Of a stretch of 64,000 bases of DNA, positions 12,361-26,999 are shown piece by piece. The notes beneath the pieces are model-generated. The model saw only the letters and a list, made by a program, of their open reading frames with translations. It was not told the origin of the DNA and searched no databases. Positions within the stretch are counted from its first letter, which is position 1. Each line of letters begins with the position of its first letter. The DNA is from Trichoplax adhaerens (lineage: Eukaryota; Placozoa; Uniplacotomia; Trichoplacea; Trichoplacidae). Location of the stretch: the NCBI RefSeq assembly GCF_000150275.1, contig NW_002060976.1, forward strand, positions 193,281-257,280, given 5' to 3'. The translations under genes and the position numbers were made by a program.

Positions 12361-15300
12361 CTATATTTTATTTTTACTCTTTATTGTATTAATCCCCTCC
12401 TAAAAATCGATTTGTTTAATGGAATGGCTGAACAATTAATGGTAATGATTATTATTTAAAATATAATTTTTCATTTCAACTATAAACTTACTGAACGCAA
12501 ATTTCGATACATTTTTCAGAAGAAAGTAAAGGTCTAATAGCGAATTTATTATTTTAATGGTGCAATTACAGAACGGATAAAAAATAATTACTTAATCCAG
12601 ATAAAATTCAATCGCATTGATACTGGGCTAATTGTTACTACTAGAATAAGCTGACTTAACTTGGACACTAGCCTGCTCTGTATAAAGATCGACCTCCTCT
12701 TAATATAACTTCTTGTAGAATCAATTTAAATCCTTCGATACAATATCTATTCGACCGCTTTATTTTCAATAAATTGTTGTATTATAATTCATTCCTTGCC
12801 TATAAATTTCGATAGAGGCGATGCTCTTGTAGGATCTCAATTTAGTATAGCTCTATCATCTACTGTTTTAGCCTGAGATCGATATATTATAATTGTTTTA
12901 ATTCAACCACTCTTGCTTTCCCTTGCAAAGATAGATTATTACCAAATTTTCAATCTTCATATAAATCTGTATTTCTGTTCCTTATCATGCGCTTATTAGA
13001 TGTGGCATAGTTATCATTTTCAAAATTTTAATCCTTAAATAAATTTATATTTCTGTTCTTTTCATAAATTTGAATAGGTATCGGATAATTACAATTTTAT
13101 TTTTAATGTATAGATTCGAAAATCTAGAGTCACATTTAGTTCACGAAAAATACTGAATAAAATTAATATAACGATTTGAGACAGCAATTTAATTGCCTCG
13201 CTTCTTGATGTGAGAGTAACCTACCACTGATTAGTCTTACAGAAAGTAGACTTCAACTTAATGGCCTTCAAAAAGCTTCGTTTCAGTGGCCTGATGCACA
13301 ATTTGATTTAACATATATAAAGTCATTTTTTCTAGCTTTCTAAGCTTTTACTCGTATAGAAGAAAGCTATTCAATCTTTTATTCATCTACTTATGAAAGA
13401 AATCAATGACGGCGCAATGCTATTTTTCCCTACCTGGAAAGATTGTTTTAGGCCTACTTTTCATGAAACACTGCTACCCATTTTCGAATAAATTGCTCAA
13501 AATATGAATCCCTTGCCTGTTTGCAGATAGCATATCAATTTAAAATATGGCCAAACGTGCTTGACTGTTGACTGTCCAGACAAGAATGTTACGGTTTAAT
13601 TGTAAAAGGAATAAAGTTAATCTCAATGAGAATGATGAAAAGGGAACTGCTTTTTATCTTATGTATGATTGTAATAACAAAATAGATATCAAGACATCTG
13701 ATTTTATGAATAACTCAGTCTTGTATTAGATCAATTAATTAATAGAATCCGAAGACAGCAGTACAACTTGACCGATTCATAATCTGATCATTAATGTCGC
13801 TTTATTAATATGCTTTGATGAATAAATTATTCTAACCCAGTCAGATGCACTCTTGTGCAGATTGTGAATATAATGTTTTTTTTGACAAAGTGGCAAGAAT
13901 TGTATAATGACGTTTAAGCCTAACAGCAATGCACTTGTGATCTCACATACTGCTCCTACCCATTTTAATGTATTTTCCTAAATGGGCACTTAAAGCCTTT
14001 ACATCGGTGTTATGCAAACGTTAAAGGAATTTAAAATTACAGGATGTAAACTAAATTTATCACTATTATCGTCATGTCAAGAAAAAGATAAACATTATTA
14101 TTACTGAAACTTTGCCTATAAATACATTGGTCTGTTTTGGTAGATTGAATTTCTGCTGTTATCATACCCTACCAATAAATAGATTCATAATCCAAAGTTC
14201 AACATTACTTATTCCATGATGGCAAGAATATCCTTGTCTTTAATAGGAATATTGACGGATAATTCAGTTCTCGTATGTTATTTGAAGGTTGAGGATTGGA
14301 AGGAGAAACTTATAATTCTCTATCTTTCGAGATAAACGATAATTATATAATGTAAATAGGTCATGGAAAAATCAGAAGATATCCTACGGCATTTTCGTAT
14401 CCTACCTTTTAAATGCTATTAACTCAAAATCAAACAAATCAACTGCTGCTTATGAAAGGAATTCAAAGACATACCAGAATCAAATTACCAGATATAAGAC
14501 ATTATAAGCAATTAAGCTGTCAAATGCGTAATGAATTTCAAATTGAACTTCATATAGATATTTTTCCATTTTATTTACTTGACAATTAATTTAATTATGA
14601 TTGGCATTGAAATTGTTTCAAATATAATTGCAATCTAAATTTTGGCCATTATGAAGTTCTTATCTTGCCGATACTGATAACTGAAGGTAAACCAGCGTTT
14701 AACAGTATTTAGAGAAAAAATACACAATCTTAATTTTACTCCAAATGGCTTAAAGTTTAAGAATTTTCTTTCATCGTACATAACAGAACGGAATAATTTT
14801 CAATCTAGTTTTTAAGCATTGTTTTAAACTATAATAGCTAACAGCTTTCTCATCGACAATACACTAGATATTTAAAGATGTATTTATAGCTCTACTGATT
14901 AGGAACTAATTAGCAGAATTCACAAATGAAATTATAAAAGGTCCATACTTTCTTAATATTTCAATGTTTTGACCTACTATTCGTTTCTCTTACTATATCA
15001 AGTATAGCATTTATTACATTATTCCTTCAAGTCCCAGTTAATGAACTCAACTGGATCTTAATTCTCAATAACGGTAACAGAAAATTCGGTGCTAGTATTT
15101 TAGAGCAATGTCTATTTCCACCAGAATAAAAATTTCTAAACAAAAAAATTTCTAACCTTCGGTTTCTTCTGGTGTTTCTATTCACTTTCTTAACGAATGA
15201 ATATCAATTAAACTTTTCGAACTGAATTAGATGTGGTTAAATGACTAAATGTAAAGGGAAGCATATTATTAGTAGTAAGTTATTATTTTAATTGAATGTA

Positions 15301-17699
15301 TAGTAAGATTCATATTGATAACATAAGAATCAGTCAAAGTTGGAATACTAAATTCATGAAGAATCCTGCACTAAATTCTATGTAAGGTAAGTACATCCCG
15401 CTTACTTTCATGCAAGTGAATTTTATTTACCTAAGTAATGCCTAAAATCCTTTCAACGCTATGTGAACATATAGCAAATATTATAAATTTATATGAGAAG
15501 AAGATGCAATTAAAGGATCACTTTACATCCAAAAATATTGTAACTAATTGCCAATGCTCAATGATCAAGGGTCAATTAACATGTTAGCAGCCAAAAGATA
15601 TCGCAAAGAATATTAAATCGAACCTTAGTAAGTTTAAAAAAATGTGTAAAACGCTTTGACTACTCATTAATAATTTTGAATGCATCGTAAAAGCGAAATA
15701 TTAGTAAAGTATGGTACTCTCTCACTAGGAATTTTATACCTATTCTAAAAACTATAGCAGCTCCCATTGTATAAATATTACAATATTTAAAGAAAAGTTT
15801 TATTTTATGGCCTGATATTTAGAGAGTTTTAAATACGTTATAAGTAACTCATGATGGAGAAAATTACAATGCTATGCTGTAGCTTATCGGTTACGAAAGC
15901 TATCACGGTATATAGCTATCAAGGTGTATAAGCTGTAACTCTGTACGAGTAGTAAATAATAACAAACCTGCTCTTTATTATCTTGATAATATCAGAATAA
16001 CAGATATTGTTTTTTCAGTCCCATTGGATTTCAAAAGAAAATTTATTGAACTATATCAAAGCTGTTTTGCTACAAATGGTATAACGGTAAAACTGAAATA
16101 TTGACTCTATCTTGAATCAATACAATAAATCATAAATGTTCAATAATTTATGATCGTTTTGCTTGCATCTTACTCATAAATAAGATAGCTGCTGAACTAA
16201 CTGCATATGTTTATGATACTACTTCCTTATTTACTCTAGAACATCAAAACTATTGGTTCTGGTACATTTTCACCTTCTAAGTTCTTTCTATTTGCGTAGT
16301 TGTATAGATCTGATAAAATTTAATCATAAACTATTTCTTAACTAACACCTTGTTTACAATCTTAGGCTATCTTAACCCATTTAATTGTAAATTTTGTCGT
16401 TTTTTTTAATTCACGATGAGCATATTGATTACTGGGACATTTACAAATTGTTATTGGCTAATGAAGTAGCAGATACCTTAACGTGCGATAATTTCTTCGT
16501 AGACTTATACATAATTAATTTGATATTCTGAAAGCATAGATTACTTTTAAAAACATAAGTTTTCTCAATTGTCGTGATAAAATTTATAGCACATGCACTG
16601 CACCACGATGTTTTACGAAATTCAAAATCAGACCCAATATTAATTCATATAGGATAAAGTGATTAACTGTTATTATCTCTAATGAACAGTCAATAATTAT
16701 TAAGTTGTACTAAAAATTTTAGCGTATTTAAACTAATTCAATATATTTAAATATTTTGTTTGAACTTCTTTATAGAAAAATTTTTTCCTAGCAAACTGAA
16801 TTATTGAACTATATTAGTCGAACTTCTTGAAAACGGAACGTATTATAATGTTTTACTTACTTTCTTATTAAATTAAATTCGTAAAGTAGTTTATGGCTTT
16901 GCCATTTGATCATGCTATTGCTTCAAACCAATTATCATAAAAGTGCAGATAGTGATTAAAATTATTAATTATCTATTATAATTATCATATTTACAGTAGG
17001 ATCAATATAACTCTTTAATTTTTTATTTAATAGTTACTGTAACTTTTGATCAGTAATAAAGGTAAATATCGATGTTGCAGAGCTTATAATCAGTTCATAT
17101 TATTGTTTCAATCGCGAAAATACATCAACAGAAGGATGATAAACGTATCATTCATGACATCAGGTAGACACTAGTGAAAAACAGCTATATGGAAGAGATA
17201 GCGATGGCATAAGTAAAGCATCTTAATTTGTGTTGTATGTGCTAGCTTCTTTAATAACACAGTTATGGTCATGTTGCTTCACTGTATGTCTCATTTGCTA
17301 ATAAAAAATCAGCTAATAGGAGGTAATTGCAGTCAGATTGCGAGTTCAATTAAAGACAAAAGTAAAAGTAAAAGTATCAAAAAGCAAGTATTCAATTTTC
17401 TCTTATGGTCAGTTTCCATAAGCGTTAATCTAAGATTATTTCTTCCTCAACAATAAGCGCAAAGAAATCAATTTATCTATACCAAGTCGAATATATAATA
17501 ATAATATGTATAATATAAAGATGAAAATTATAATTTTTGTAAAATTAAGATGCAAGTACTTAAATTTTTCTTCTGATAACGAGACGAGCATGATTTAGAT
17601 CTTTGCCGGTGCTATAATCTAAAAATAGTTAGTAAGAATGCCATTTCTATGTTATCATGACCTCGAGATTATCGCTATGCCTAAATAGTCATTCTAAGA
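12361..17699. other. AT-rich non-coding DNA between GPCR 1 and a retroelement cluster
   Basis: Over 5 kb without a convincing gene. Short frames (for example 17265-17456) have no domain, and a small GTAAAA-type simple repeat lies near 17358-17380. Confidence 0.5.
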
Positions 17700-18690
17700 C
17701 TACTAAAAATAACAAACAGTTTGATAGATAGCTTTCACCGAGTAACTCTGCAACAATGGACAAGGCAGCAAGTTTTTTCGTTCTCTGACTTTCACCATCT
17801 TCGGTTAACAGGTTGAATTCCACCCTTGAGTGAGCCATTTTCACTTTTTGGCATTTCAACAGATCAGGTTATCATCGTGAGACTACTCTGACCTCTTTAA
17901 AAGAACTCAAAAAAGTCTTCTTACCTTTTTCTGCGGTCAGTTAGTCGGGTGGTAAGGTACCAAGGAGTTCCGATTTCAGGGCAAAGTGGTTTCTTTTTAG
18001 GATCCCATCTCTGCCACCAAAGTCACAAAAAAGCTTTTGTGATCGTTTCTAAACTAAACTATCTACTCTTAAGGTTCCCTGACTAACTCAGGAGATCCTC
18101 AGTCAAGGAAAACTAATATGTTCCTATATTATAGAAAACGAGTCCAACGATTGGTTCAGGTTGATAAATGTTTTATTACCAGCTATTGTAACTTAGCATC
18201 AGTACATTTTAGTAGGGCCTCAGTGGAACTGAGATTAAAAATTGATAATCAGGCTTATATACAATCTCGTATGTCACATAAATTCCCCGGTACTAACCTG
18301 TCACATTAAATTATATAATACGCGTTGCAGGCTTGCTATAGGCTAGACCGAGTGTTATTTAATATATCTCGCTAGTTAATATCAATGAGCAAGTTCAATT
18401 ATTGATCATACCACAATAGTGCAATATCGCATCTTGAATTAGTTATATCGCTGACTTCGGCATAATTAATTGATAACAATCCATATAGTATGACATAATT
18501 CAAAAGTCATAAGTAATAATAATAGTCAGTTAACAATTGAGGATTGCTGTCTACAACTGTCATGGACTACTCTTCTGACAAGGGAAGAAGTAAATTATTC
18601 TGTTCCTCTAAGTTGCTAGTGTCAACCACTATTTTACTTTCCGCCTAGAACTTCCCTTCTAGGATGTAGTTACACAGATAAACTACACAA
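17700..18690 (-). mobile_element. Truncated LTR retrotransposon: 5' LTR, primer-binding site and leader
   Basis: Read on the minus strand, an LTR-like region contains a TATA box (GTATATAAGCC, near 18262-18252) and AATAAAAC about 90 bp later (near 18172). It ends TTTTGTGAC at about 18022. Two bases on, TGGTGGCAGAGATGGGAT (18019-18002) begins; its complement ends in CCA and reads like a tRNA 3' end, so it is a good primer-binding site. A leader of about 300 bp follows with a short frame starting MPKSENG that soon stops. No gag or pol domain remains. The outer LTR boundary near 18690 is approximate. Confidence 0.65.
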
Positions 18691-18985
18691 CGTGGAGCTA
18701 CTTTTACTTTATTTCAACTAATTCGAACAACGCAATGTACTCGTAAAAGACTACAGAAATCATCTGCTAACGAGCAATATTCGTAATTACAAGTCAAATC
18801 GTAAAAGTTTAGTCGACCCAACTTATATAGGTAGAACTATAGGCAAAAACATCATTCTTTGTTTAATTATAGATAAGAGAAAGATAAGAAGTCTGGAATT
18901 CTGTTAATAGACTCCCCACACAGTTCTTTTTAAAGATTAAACATACTAATGGGTGTAGCCGGTATGGAAAATATGCAAATGACTT

Positions 18986-19618
18986 TCTCACAAAACAGCT
19001 TTGCAACAAGATAACGTAATGTACGATCAATAAGTCAATTCCTTGAACCACGTATCAAGGAACGATATCTGCACTATCACAAACACTTTTGCTCTACTAG
19101 CAGACTACACAAAGACTTATACTCTTCGTATTTTACGTTAACCACTAAGTTTGAGAATCCGCTTTATTACATGATATACTGCATTTATATACTATTCCTC
19201 AGTAGTTCATGAGTCATAGTTAGTACAATTAACATAGGAATCATTTACTGAATTAGATATTAATTTTAGTTACTGCTCCCTTAATGCAGACAACAGTATT
19301 TACGAACATAGACATGTAATAATGACTAATACAGAATAGTCAGATCACGATATGTCCTATCACGGAACATTTCCACGATAATTTACAATCTACCATAAGT
19401 AAATTACAATCACAATGATTGAAACTGTAAGTAGATGATTTGCATTCCCTATTATAACTATTAATTTCAGTTTGTGTATAAGTGTCACTGTCATAAATAG
19501 TCAGCGCTATATTAAAACACAGTATATCCAAAGTAGAAGTTAAATAAATAAGGATAGGCTAACAGAATTATCCTAATATAGATATTTCTACTGTAATACA
19601 GTATATAAGACTGTAACT
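18986..19618 (-). mobile_element. 3' LTR (family A) of a truncated gypsy-type element
   Basis: The reverse complement matches the solo LTR at 38340-38969 along its length, including the TATA (TATATAAATGCAG) and AATAAAG signals. Just upstream on the minus strand lies a polypurine tract, AAGGTGGGGGAAAG (19632-19619), which primes plus-strand synthesis next to a 3' LTR. This places the LTR directly after the RNase H remnant at 19742-20242. The terminal bases are slightly worn: AG for TG at the start and GTGAGA for GTGACA at the end. Confidence 0.85.
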
Positions 19619-19741
19619 TTCCCCCACCTTAAACTGTGGTCAGGGTATCATATTTTTAACATGAAGTACATCACAACATGAAATAATACAGCGCTAAAAT
19701 AATAATTATTTTGTAGTGTCATTTTAACTATTGCTTAAACG

Positions 19742-20242
19742 TTACAATAATCTAGACAAAGTATCAGCAGCACGGTTATCTTTACTGGGGCGATGCTTTA
19801 TATCGAATCGATATTGGTCCACAGCCAGGGCCTATCGCATCAGTCTTTGGTTATGATTCTTCATCCGATGTAACCAAAGTAAGGGTTGGTGGTCCGTGTA
19901 AAGCATAAAATATTGTTCTTCTAAATAGACTTGGAAGGAGCGTAATCCCCGTACCAACGCTAGATATTCTTTTTCAGTTGTTGAATAATTTTTCTCAGCT
20001 GCAGTTCATTTTCGACTTGCATAAGCCACAGGGTGTTCGGTATTATCGTAAACTTGCATAAGCACAGCGCCTATGCCCAAGTCTGAAGCATCAATTTGCA
20101 CGGAAAACGGTTGATCTTCATTTACTGCACGCAAAATTGGTTCTTTAGTTAGACATTGTTTGAGTTCTAGGAAGGCTTGTTCGCAGTCTTTTGTCCATCG
20201 GACCTTTGTTGGTAGCGAGTCATACACGAACGAATAAATCAT
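19742..20242 (-). pseudogene. Gypsy-type pol remnant: RNase H domain
   Basis: On the minus strand one frame encodes the RNase H region that follows reverse transcriptase in Ty3/gypsy Pol. Visible landmarks are the WTKDCEQAF start, a DASDLGIGAVL motif with the first catalytic Asp, the EKEYLALV helix with the Glu, TDHQPLLWL with the next Asp, and DTLSRL at the end. Two in-frame stops break it, at 20006-20008 and 19832-19834. The reverse transcriptase core upstream and the integrase downstream are both missing; the frame ends about 110 bp before the polypurine tract. It is a dead fragment belonging with the LTR at 18986-19618. Confidence 0.92.
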
Positions 20243-23200
20243 ATAGAATCAATAATATGTATGAAAACCTATCGAGACACAAATACTTAATTTGTGCTGT
20301 ATCATTCACGGTGTAGTTGCACCGCGACAACAACATAACAATCTCTAATAATATTTTTAATCACACGATAGTATTTTGCAAGGTGAATTATAATTTTTAC
20401 AGTTATTCTACTATCTTAGATTACTACTAGCTATTATCAAATAGCTTCAAGCTCAGTAACACATATATTTAATAAATTTATAAATATAATAATAGCGTGT
20501 AAATTTACCGTTGGCATTATGTGAAAACCACCGATTCTATTACTAGTAGCCGCAGCTAATAAGCTTGCAGATCATCTTATAGCATGATAAAGCAAATTAT
20601 TAAATTAATGCAGAAGTGGTCAGAAACAAATATCTATAATTCTTCTCTAACGTTATTAACCAAATAAGGGAAGCGCAGTAGGACCCATCACGCACAAACA
20701 GTTCTATTCTTATCGTTGTGTGATACTTTCTTTTTTCCTTGGAGGTAATATTTGAATTGGATACTATACAGATATTAGCGAGGGACGAAATATTTGAACG
20801 AAATATTCATCTAGTCCTCCTTGCTTAATTTTATTAAACTATAGCATATTTTGAACCTCAGATCTGAATGGCGTAGTAGAAGTTTATTTACTTTTACTTT
20901 ATTCTTCTCTAACATTCTACAATTTTTCCAGTCAATATCTGATTAATAATAGATACCTTATCGTCAATATCCATCATTAATGATGAACTCTGTCTGAGAT
21001 AAGTAACTGAGCCATAAATGCCCAGTCTTACAGGTGGAATAAGGAAAGAATTATTTATCAATCAGAAGCCAAATTTGTAACATTTATTGAAATATTGTGA
21101 TTGTCATTTAAAAGATGTATAAGAGCCATGGGCTTAATTATGTTACATGTCAGCATATTGTGTAAACTTTGATAATTACATCTATTTACATTTCGCGTCT
21201 GACAATTGAGCTGACAGAAAGTCAAGCTTAAAATTTGTTGAATTATTAATCGAAGCCGGTACAACGCTGAAAATGATAATAGTAGCTTTACGTCAATAAG
21301 AACGAAGAATTAGTCATGATATAATAGATTTGTAATTATGTCTACTATTTAGAAATGAGAGCGCAGCTGCAACCGTAAATAACTAATATATCTTCTTTCT
21401 ACTCTGATCTACTCTTTAAATTATTTAACATCCGCAGAAGCTTACACAATCATCGATTGATTATTTAAGCAAACAAAAGTGTTAAACTAATGATGAACTC
21501 ACGGTCATTAACGAGCTGTTTCAGTTGTGCTTGATGCCGATTTAATTCATAAATAAGGTTTGCGCTAATTTCAGCATGTACAATTAATGTTCGTCGATAA
21601 TAACTGTGATCGTAGATAAATTACTAGGATAACTATGGAGGAAACGGGTTCATTGAACGTTAAGAAATAAAACGATCAGTTTCGCTTGATCTTTATCGTT
21701 TACAGATTCTAGCTGAATTTGACTAGCTCATTGCTGCTAAAGAAACATACAAAAAGTAGTAATTCTCCTCGTAATGAGGTCCATTGATATCCACGTTAAT
21801 CATTATCATAGTAATTAAAGTAATAGAAATAATAAAATGATGATATACTATTTCAAACTATTTAATAATGCTATTATTACTCAAATTTTCCAGTTCTCGT
21901 TCCAGCTGCTAAGCTATAAGGTCAATGCCAATTATTCTCAGGCTTATACTAACATAAATCATACGTATTAAGAGCAACATATAAATTCAGTAATAAAATT
22001 CTTATATGAGTCATTTCTCTATTTATTTCCATTATAGTGCTGTGAAAATTTCATAATACAAGGTAAAACTCTGAAGTAGGTAGGAAAACTAAAAATTGTG
22101 AACGTTTGAGCATTGCGTGTAAGTAAAGATTATGAGGCATATGTATATAAAAGATGTAGAGTTAAGATAAGTTTTGAAAATGTTTTGTATCTTATTAATA
22201 TCAGACTTGCTTGTTAGACAATTTTAACCTAAACCTTCAAATAAATCGTCAATTCTTCTATTGATCGAGTCGCATTGTGCGTAGTAAATGCGATTCTGAT
22301 TCCTAAAAGAATCAGTACGTTCAAGCTTTAAATACTAGCTTATATTTTTTTCTAAATTAATAATCAAACCTCTAATTCATATAAAATTCCAGCAATAATA
22401 TGTACCAAGAAACAAGTTGATATTTGGTTAATTTATTTTATCTTAGGATTAAATAAACTTATAGTAGCTTCGTCATTCTATTTATGCAAACCTTAAAGAC
22501 TAGACTTTTAGATATTTAAAGCTTACTATATCATGAACGGGATAGGTAGTAGCATTTGGATTATGGATCCTGTATAATAAAATTGTATTGATTACTAACA
22601 GTCTTCCTTAAGTTTTGGATCAAAAATTAATTTAGATAAAGTGTGGCATATAAATCGTGTCAAACCATGTTAAACCATGTTATCCTAAAAAGATACATCG
22701 TAAACAAGTATCAAATAAACAATATACAGGGAAATGTTATTACTATTAGTAAGATTTCTAAAATCCATTGTTGTATCGAAGAATAAGCTGTTCTATTTTC
22801 AATTTTTTAAGCAAAACATCCACTGATATTTCTGGTATTTTACTCCTACTTTTATTTATAGAAATGTTTTAAATTCAGTCGAGAACGTTAAGTAAATTTA
22901 ATAAATTATCCTCATGTACAAGTATAGCTTTATTTAAGTTTAACAATGATCCCTTAAAAGACGCTTTTACTTTAATTCAACTTTTCTTAAACCTAACTAG
23001 TCAATAATAAACGATAGTTCTATAATGTATTTTAGATAGTAAAATTCTATTTTGAAGAAAGACCAGCTAGTTTGAATAAATGGATAATAGAATCAAATGG
23101 CATTCGTAGTACTTACTTCTCAGATAATCAATTTGACAGTAAATATTTGATCAAAGGCTCTATATTTAAATCATCATATTTGATTTTGTAAAATTTTATT

Positions 23201-26200
23201 TTACTTTGTAGAATATAGATATGCTCGTTCATGAATGAGAAATTAATCTCATTCTATTTTATCTTGCGATACTAAAAATAATTCATACCCTTATATTTTA
23301 CTTTAGCCTATCATTAAATCAATTTAACAGCATTTTGCTACGGCTTTATAGTCTGACGGAAGTAATGCTACTGCGACTACCATATTAGCAGTTTCAGAGC
23401 TGCAAAATCGGTATGAATTCGTAGTAGGATCTTAAAATTTTAAGAAAAAAAGAAAAAATAGCTAAATATATTAAGTAAATTTACACATTTTCTATTTTGG
23501 TAAAATTATAAGTTTAAATATAATAATTAATTGCAGTCTAATATTTACCTAGTCACAACTTTCAAAGCTAAAAAATATCAAAATAGCATCGTTAACAGAA
23601 GGTAGTCATAACTGAACTAGAAGAAGTAAAGATTAGAAAGTTATTAAAGTTTGTTCGAAAACAGATATTTTACGACCGCATATGATTTATAGCTATCGTT
23701 AATAAAAATTGATATTGCAGCTCAATGTTCAAACGCTTAAGATCATAAATTAGAAAAATTAATGAATACGTTGTTCATATTGATTTATAAATTAATATTA
23801 ATTGGACATAAATTATCAACTCATAGAATATTTCATGACTATAAAGCGTACATCAAAGCGAAAATTTTTTTCTTAACTTATGTATATTTTGAATGTTACT
23901 GCACAATTGGTCCTGAGAATTGGCAATCCCATCAAAGACTAAACCACGTTATATTACTAGAAGATAATAAACTATTATAAACTATATTTTTTCTGTTATA
24001 TGAAGACAATTGTGATATCGAATGACTTTCCAAAGCCTATTACGAATGGATTCACACTAAATTAATTTTAATCTTTAGTTCTGTTGTTTTCCAACAGGAT
24101 CATCGCCATTAGAGCTGCATTCGGTCTCTGCATCTCTCACCTTAAGTCTCAGTTATTAATGTGTATATCAATTTTTATTTAAAATTTTGATTTATATTTA
24201 AAACCCACTTTTGATTTATCTTCTTGAATTATAATTATTAATAACTCTTTCAGTAACAATAACTCCTGTTGATGTTATTAATCCAAAAATCCTATTTATA
24301 GTCACCTAACGAAACCTTTCTACAAGAAGAAAGGACATGATTACCTTCCAGCTGCCAATTCATCTTATAAATAATAGCAAATATGATTTAAATTGATCTG
24401 CCATTATTTGCTAAGCTATTCTAGGCTAGTTCAAAGTAGTTGCAGCTAAACTCTGATTATACGTAATTAGTCGTACTAAATAGGCACTGAACGTCAATGT
24501 AGTAGTTCTGTATGATATTTTCATTCAAGAATTCGGCCAAAACATAGCTAAGAATTTCCATGGTAATGTAATTCGGATTTTCAGCGAAGAAAATTATTAA
24601 ATTAAAATAGTATGACATTTTAAAATGAGCGTTTACATTTTAGGACGACAAAAATAATGTTCGTTTAAGGCGTTCCCTATTAAGTAATTGACAGATCTTC
24701 TAAAGGAAATTCTATATTTATAAATCAGCTAGCTCTATTACCATTTCGAGCCATTAGTATCATTTGCATTATAATAGAAAGAATAATAGCGATAAAATCA
24801 CTGATGTTAATCTGACGTCAATCTCACTCAATAGAACGCTAAATCAAAAACTGCTTAGAATTGACAGCGAATTAATACCAGAAACTAATGGAATCCATAA
24901 AGTTGACGATATTAGAGAATACAGAAGTAATTCGCTGAACTGTATTCCAAATTGGAACCAGAAGAACTTTATAAAATCTCAAAAGTTAGGAAGCAAATAA
25001 ATTAATGCTCTATTCGATAACATACAGTATTATCGCTGACTATAATTAAATTTGCAATATCATCAAATCGTCAAGTGTAAGAGAGGAAAATTTTACATTG
25101 CTTTTATCATAGTTAAAATGATTGATAAGCAATAAACAAGAAAAGAGATCTCCAGAATGCTATGCTAACTGTATTGTCTTAGCTATTCTTTCAATAATCA
25201 TAATGGTTAAGTTTGCATTGAATTTATTCGGAGAATGAAATTGTATTTTAGTTTATTCCCGAGAAGAGACCAAAACTGTATCAGTACCGTGCAAGATATT
25301 AAATAATTTAGGAAAATTATTATTGCCTTAATTAGGCTATAAATGTTTATAAGTCCTTCTTAGTTTCAGTTACAGGAGCAAACTTAAGAAGATGAGATAT
25401 ATTTAAAATTTAATTTTAAAAGAGGAAATCAATTGTAATTGATTGAGGCTAACAACGATTGATAGCCTAAATCTATTTTATATATCATCCCAGTTTAATT
25501 ATTCAAGATAATATAATATAAATTTAAAATGGGAAATTGGCTTACAGGAAGTGTTAAGAAAATAGAGGTGGCAGCTATTATTAATTATTACTCCTGCCTC
25601 TGGGGTTTCAAACATGAACTTGTGATTACGTGATTAATTATTTGATAAAAATGGATGGCTAAATGTTAATGCAAATCACAAAGTAGTTAGTATGTTACAG
25701 ATCTGCTAATTAATCTGTAATTACCTCTCAAACCAGTTACAGTAGCATTACATTAGCTGAACAACATAAACCTAGAAGGCGTGTTCATATTATAATTTTC
25801 AACAGATAATCTGATATTAGGCATCGAAGTAAACTACCATATTTAATCATCAATTTTTACACAATATCATAGCAAAGCAATACATGATATAAATATCGTT
25901 TGATACTTGCCCAGTGCCCACCCAATGAACTTAAATCATGCATTCGAAACTGAAAGAAGGCCTAGAATGCTCAATAAGACAGTAATTGTGGGTAAATATA
26001 TAGTGGCTATATTTTTTAGTTCGCTGCACCTTAAATCGATACTGCAACAACTTAATCCACAAAGATTGCATTCACAACTGTATAGCTAATTAATTTACCT
26101 ATACACCTAAATTTCTTATCAATGTTTATGTTATCTATACTTACTAAATCTATATTCCAGGTAAATCTAAACATACTTTTGAAGGAATCTTTAATTCTAC

Positions 26201-26999
26201 TCCGTAGGCAATACAGCTACCTATTTATTAATAAATATCGATATAGATACAAATTCCATAATATAGAAAATCATATTGATATGTCAGCTATGGACTATCT
26301 GGTATCCAATTATGAACCTATGTTGCTATGATCATGTTCTCGCCATAAGTGGACATAATTTAGTTCATTCATTCAGAGGAAATTACGTCTGCTGCCTATT
26401 TTCTATATCTGTTTACCAGGGAAACTGATTATTACAAGCCATTATTTCTTTCCAAATTTAATTTATTAATTACTTCATTACTTTACAGTATATGAAAGCA
26501 TTATCTAATAATAACAGATTTTAAATATAACAATTTCACAATTAATTGCCTTATCAAGATACCAACTCTGATTTAATAAGCAATAAAATTTACTGTCCTT
26601 TTTTGATAGGCCTAACTGCCTTTCTAACCATTTAATTATTTTGATTTAATCGCATGGGCGTATACAACTAACAATAGTCCAACTTATATCGCTTATAATA
26701 TAATCTGAACATATTTAAATAGATTCACATAACTAAATTACATGAATTAAAATTTAACATAATATCTAAAAGCAAGTTTCCGTAATTAATATATGAGAAA
26801 AAAACTTCATCAACAATGTGCCTTTATATTAGCAATGGCTGTTTCCAAAGAGTTACATTTCCGTAAATACTTCATTTTTGAAAAACAGTAATCTCTAATA
26901 ACAGAAATTTCTATTTTATAGACTATACCTTTCATTTACCACTATTTTAATTTTCTTAACGAAAATATTTACGGATCAAATTTTCAAATTCGAATTGAT
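20243..26999. other. AT-rich non-coding DNA before GPCR 2
   Basis: Nearly 7 kb without a supported gene. The longest frames (21058-21264, 23762-23980, 24764-25000, 26122-26331) are 60-80 codons, have no recognisable domain and fit chance. No repeat family was recognised. Confidence 0.5.

Noticed and set aside
19340-19531. 63-codon frame found again at 38427-38618
   Set aside because: Both are the same stretch of LTR family A; the similarity reflects repeat copies, not protein conservation.
24764-25000. 78-codon polar open frame
   Set aside because: No domain, no neighbouring exon, and the length is within chance for this composition.
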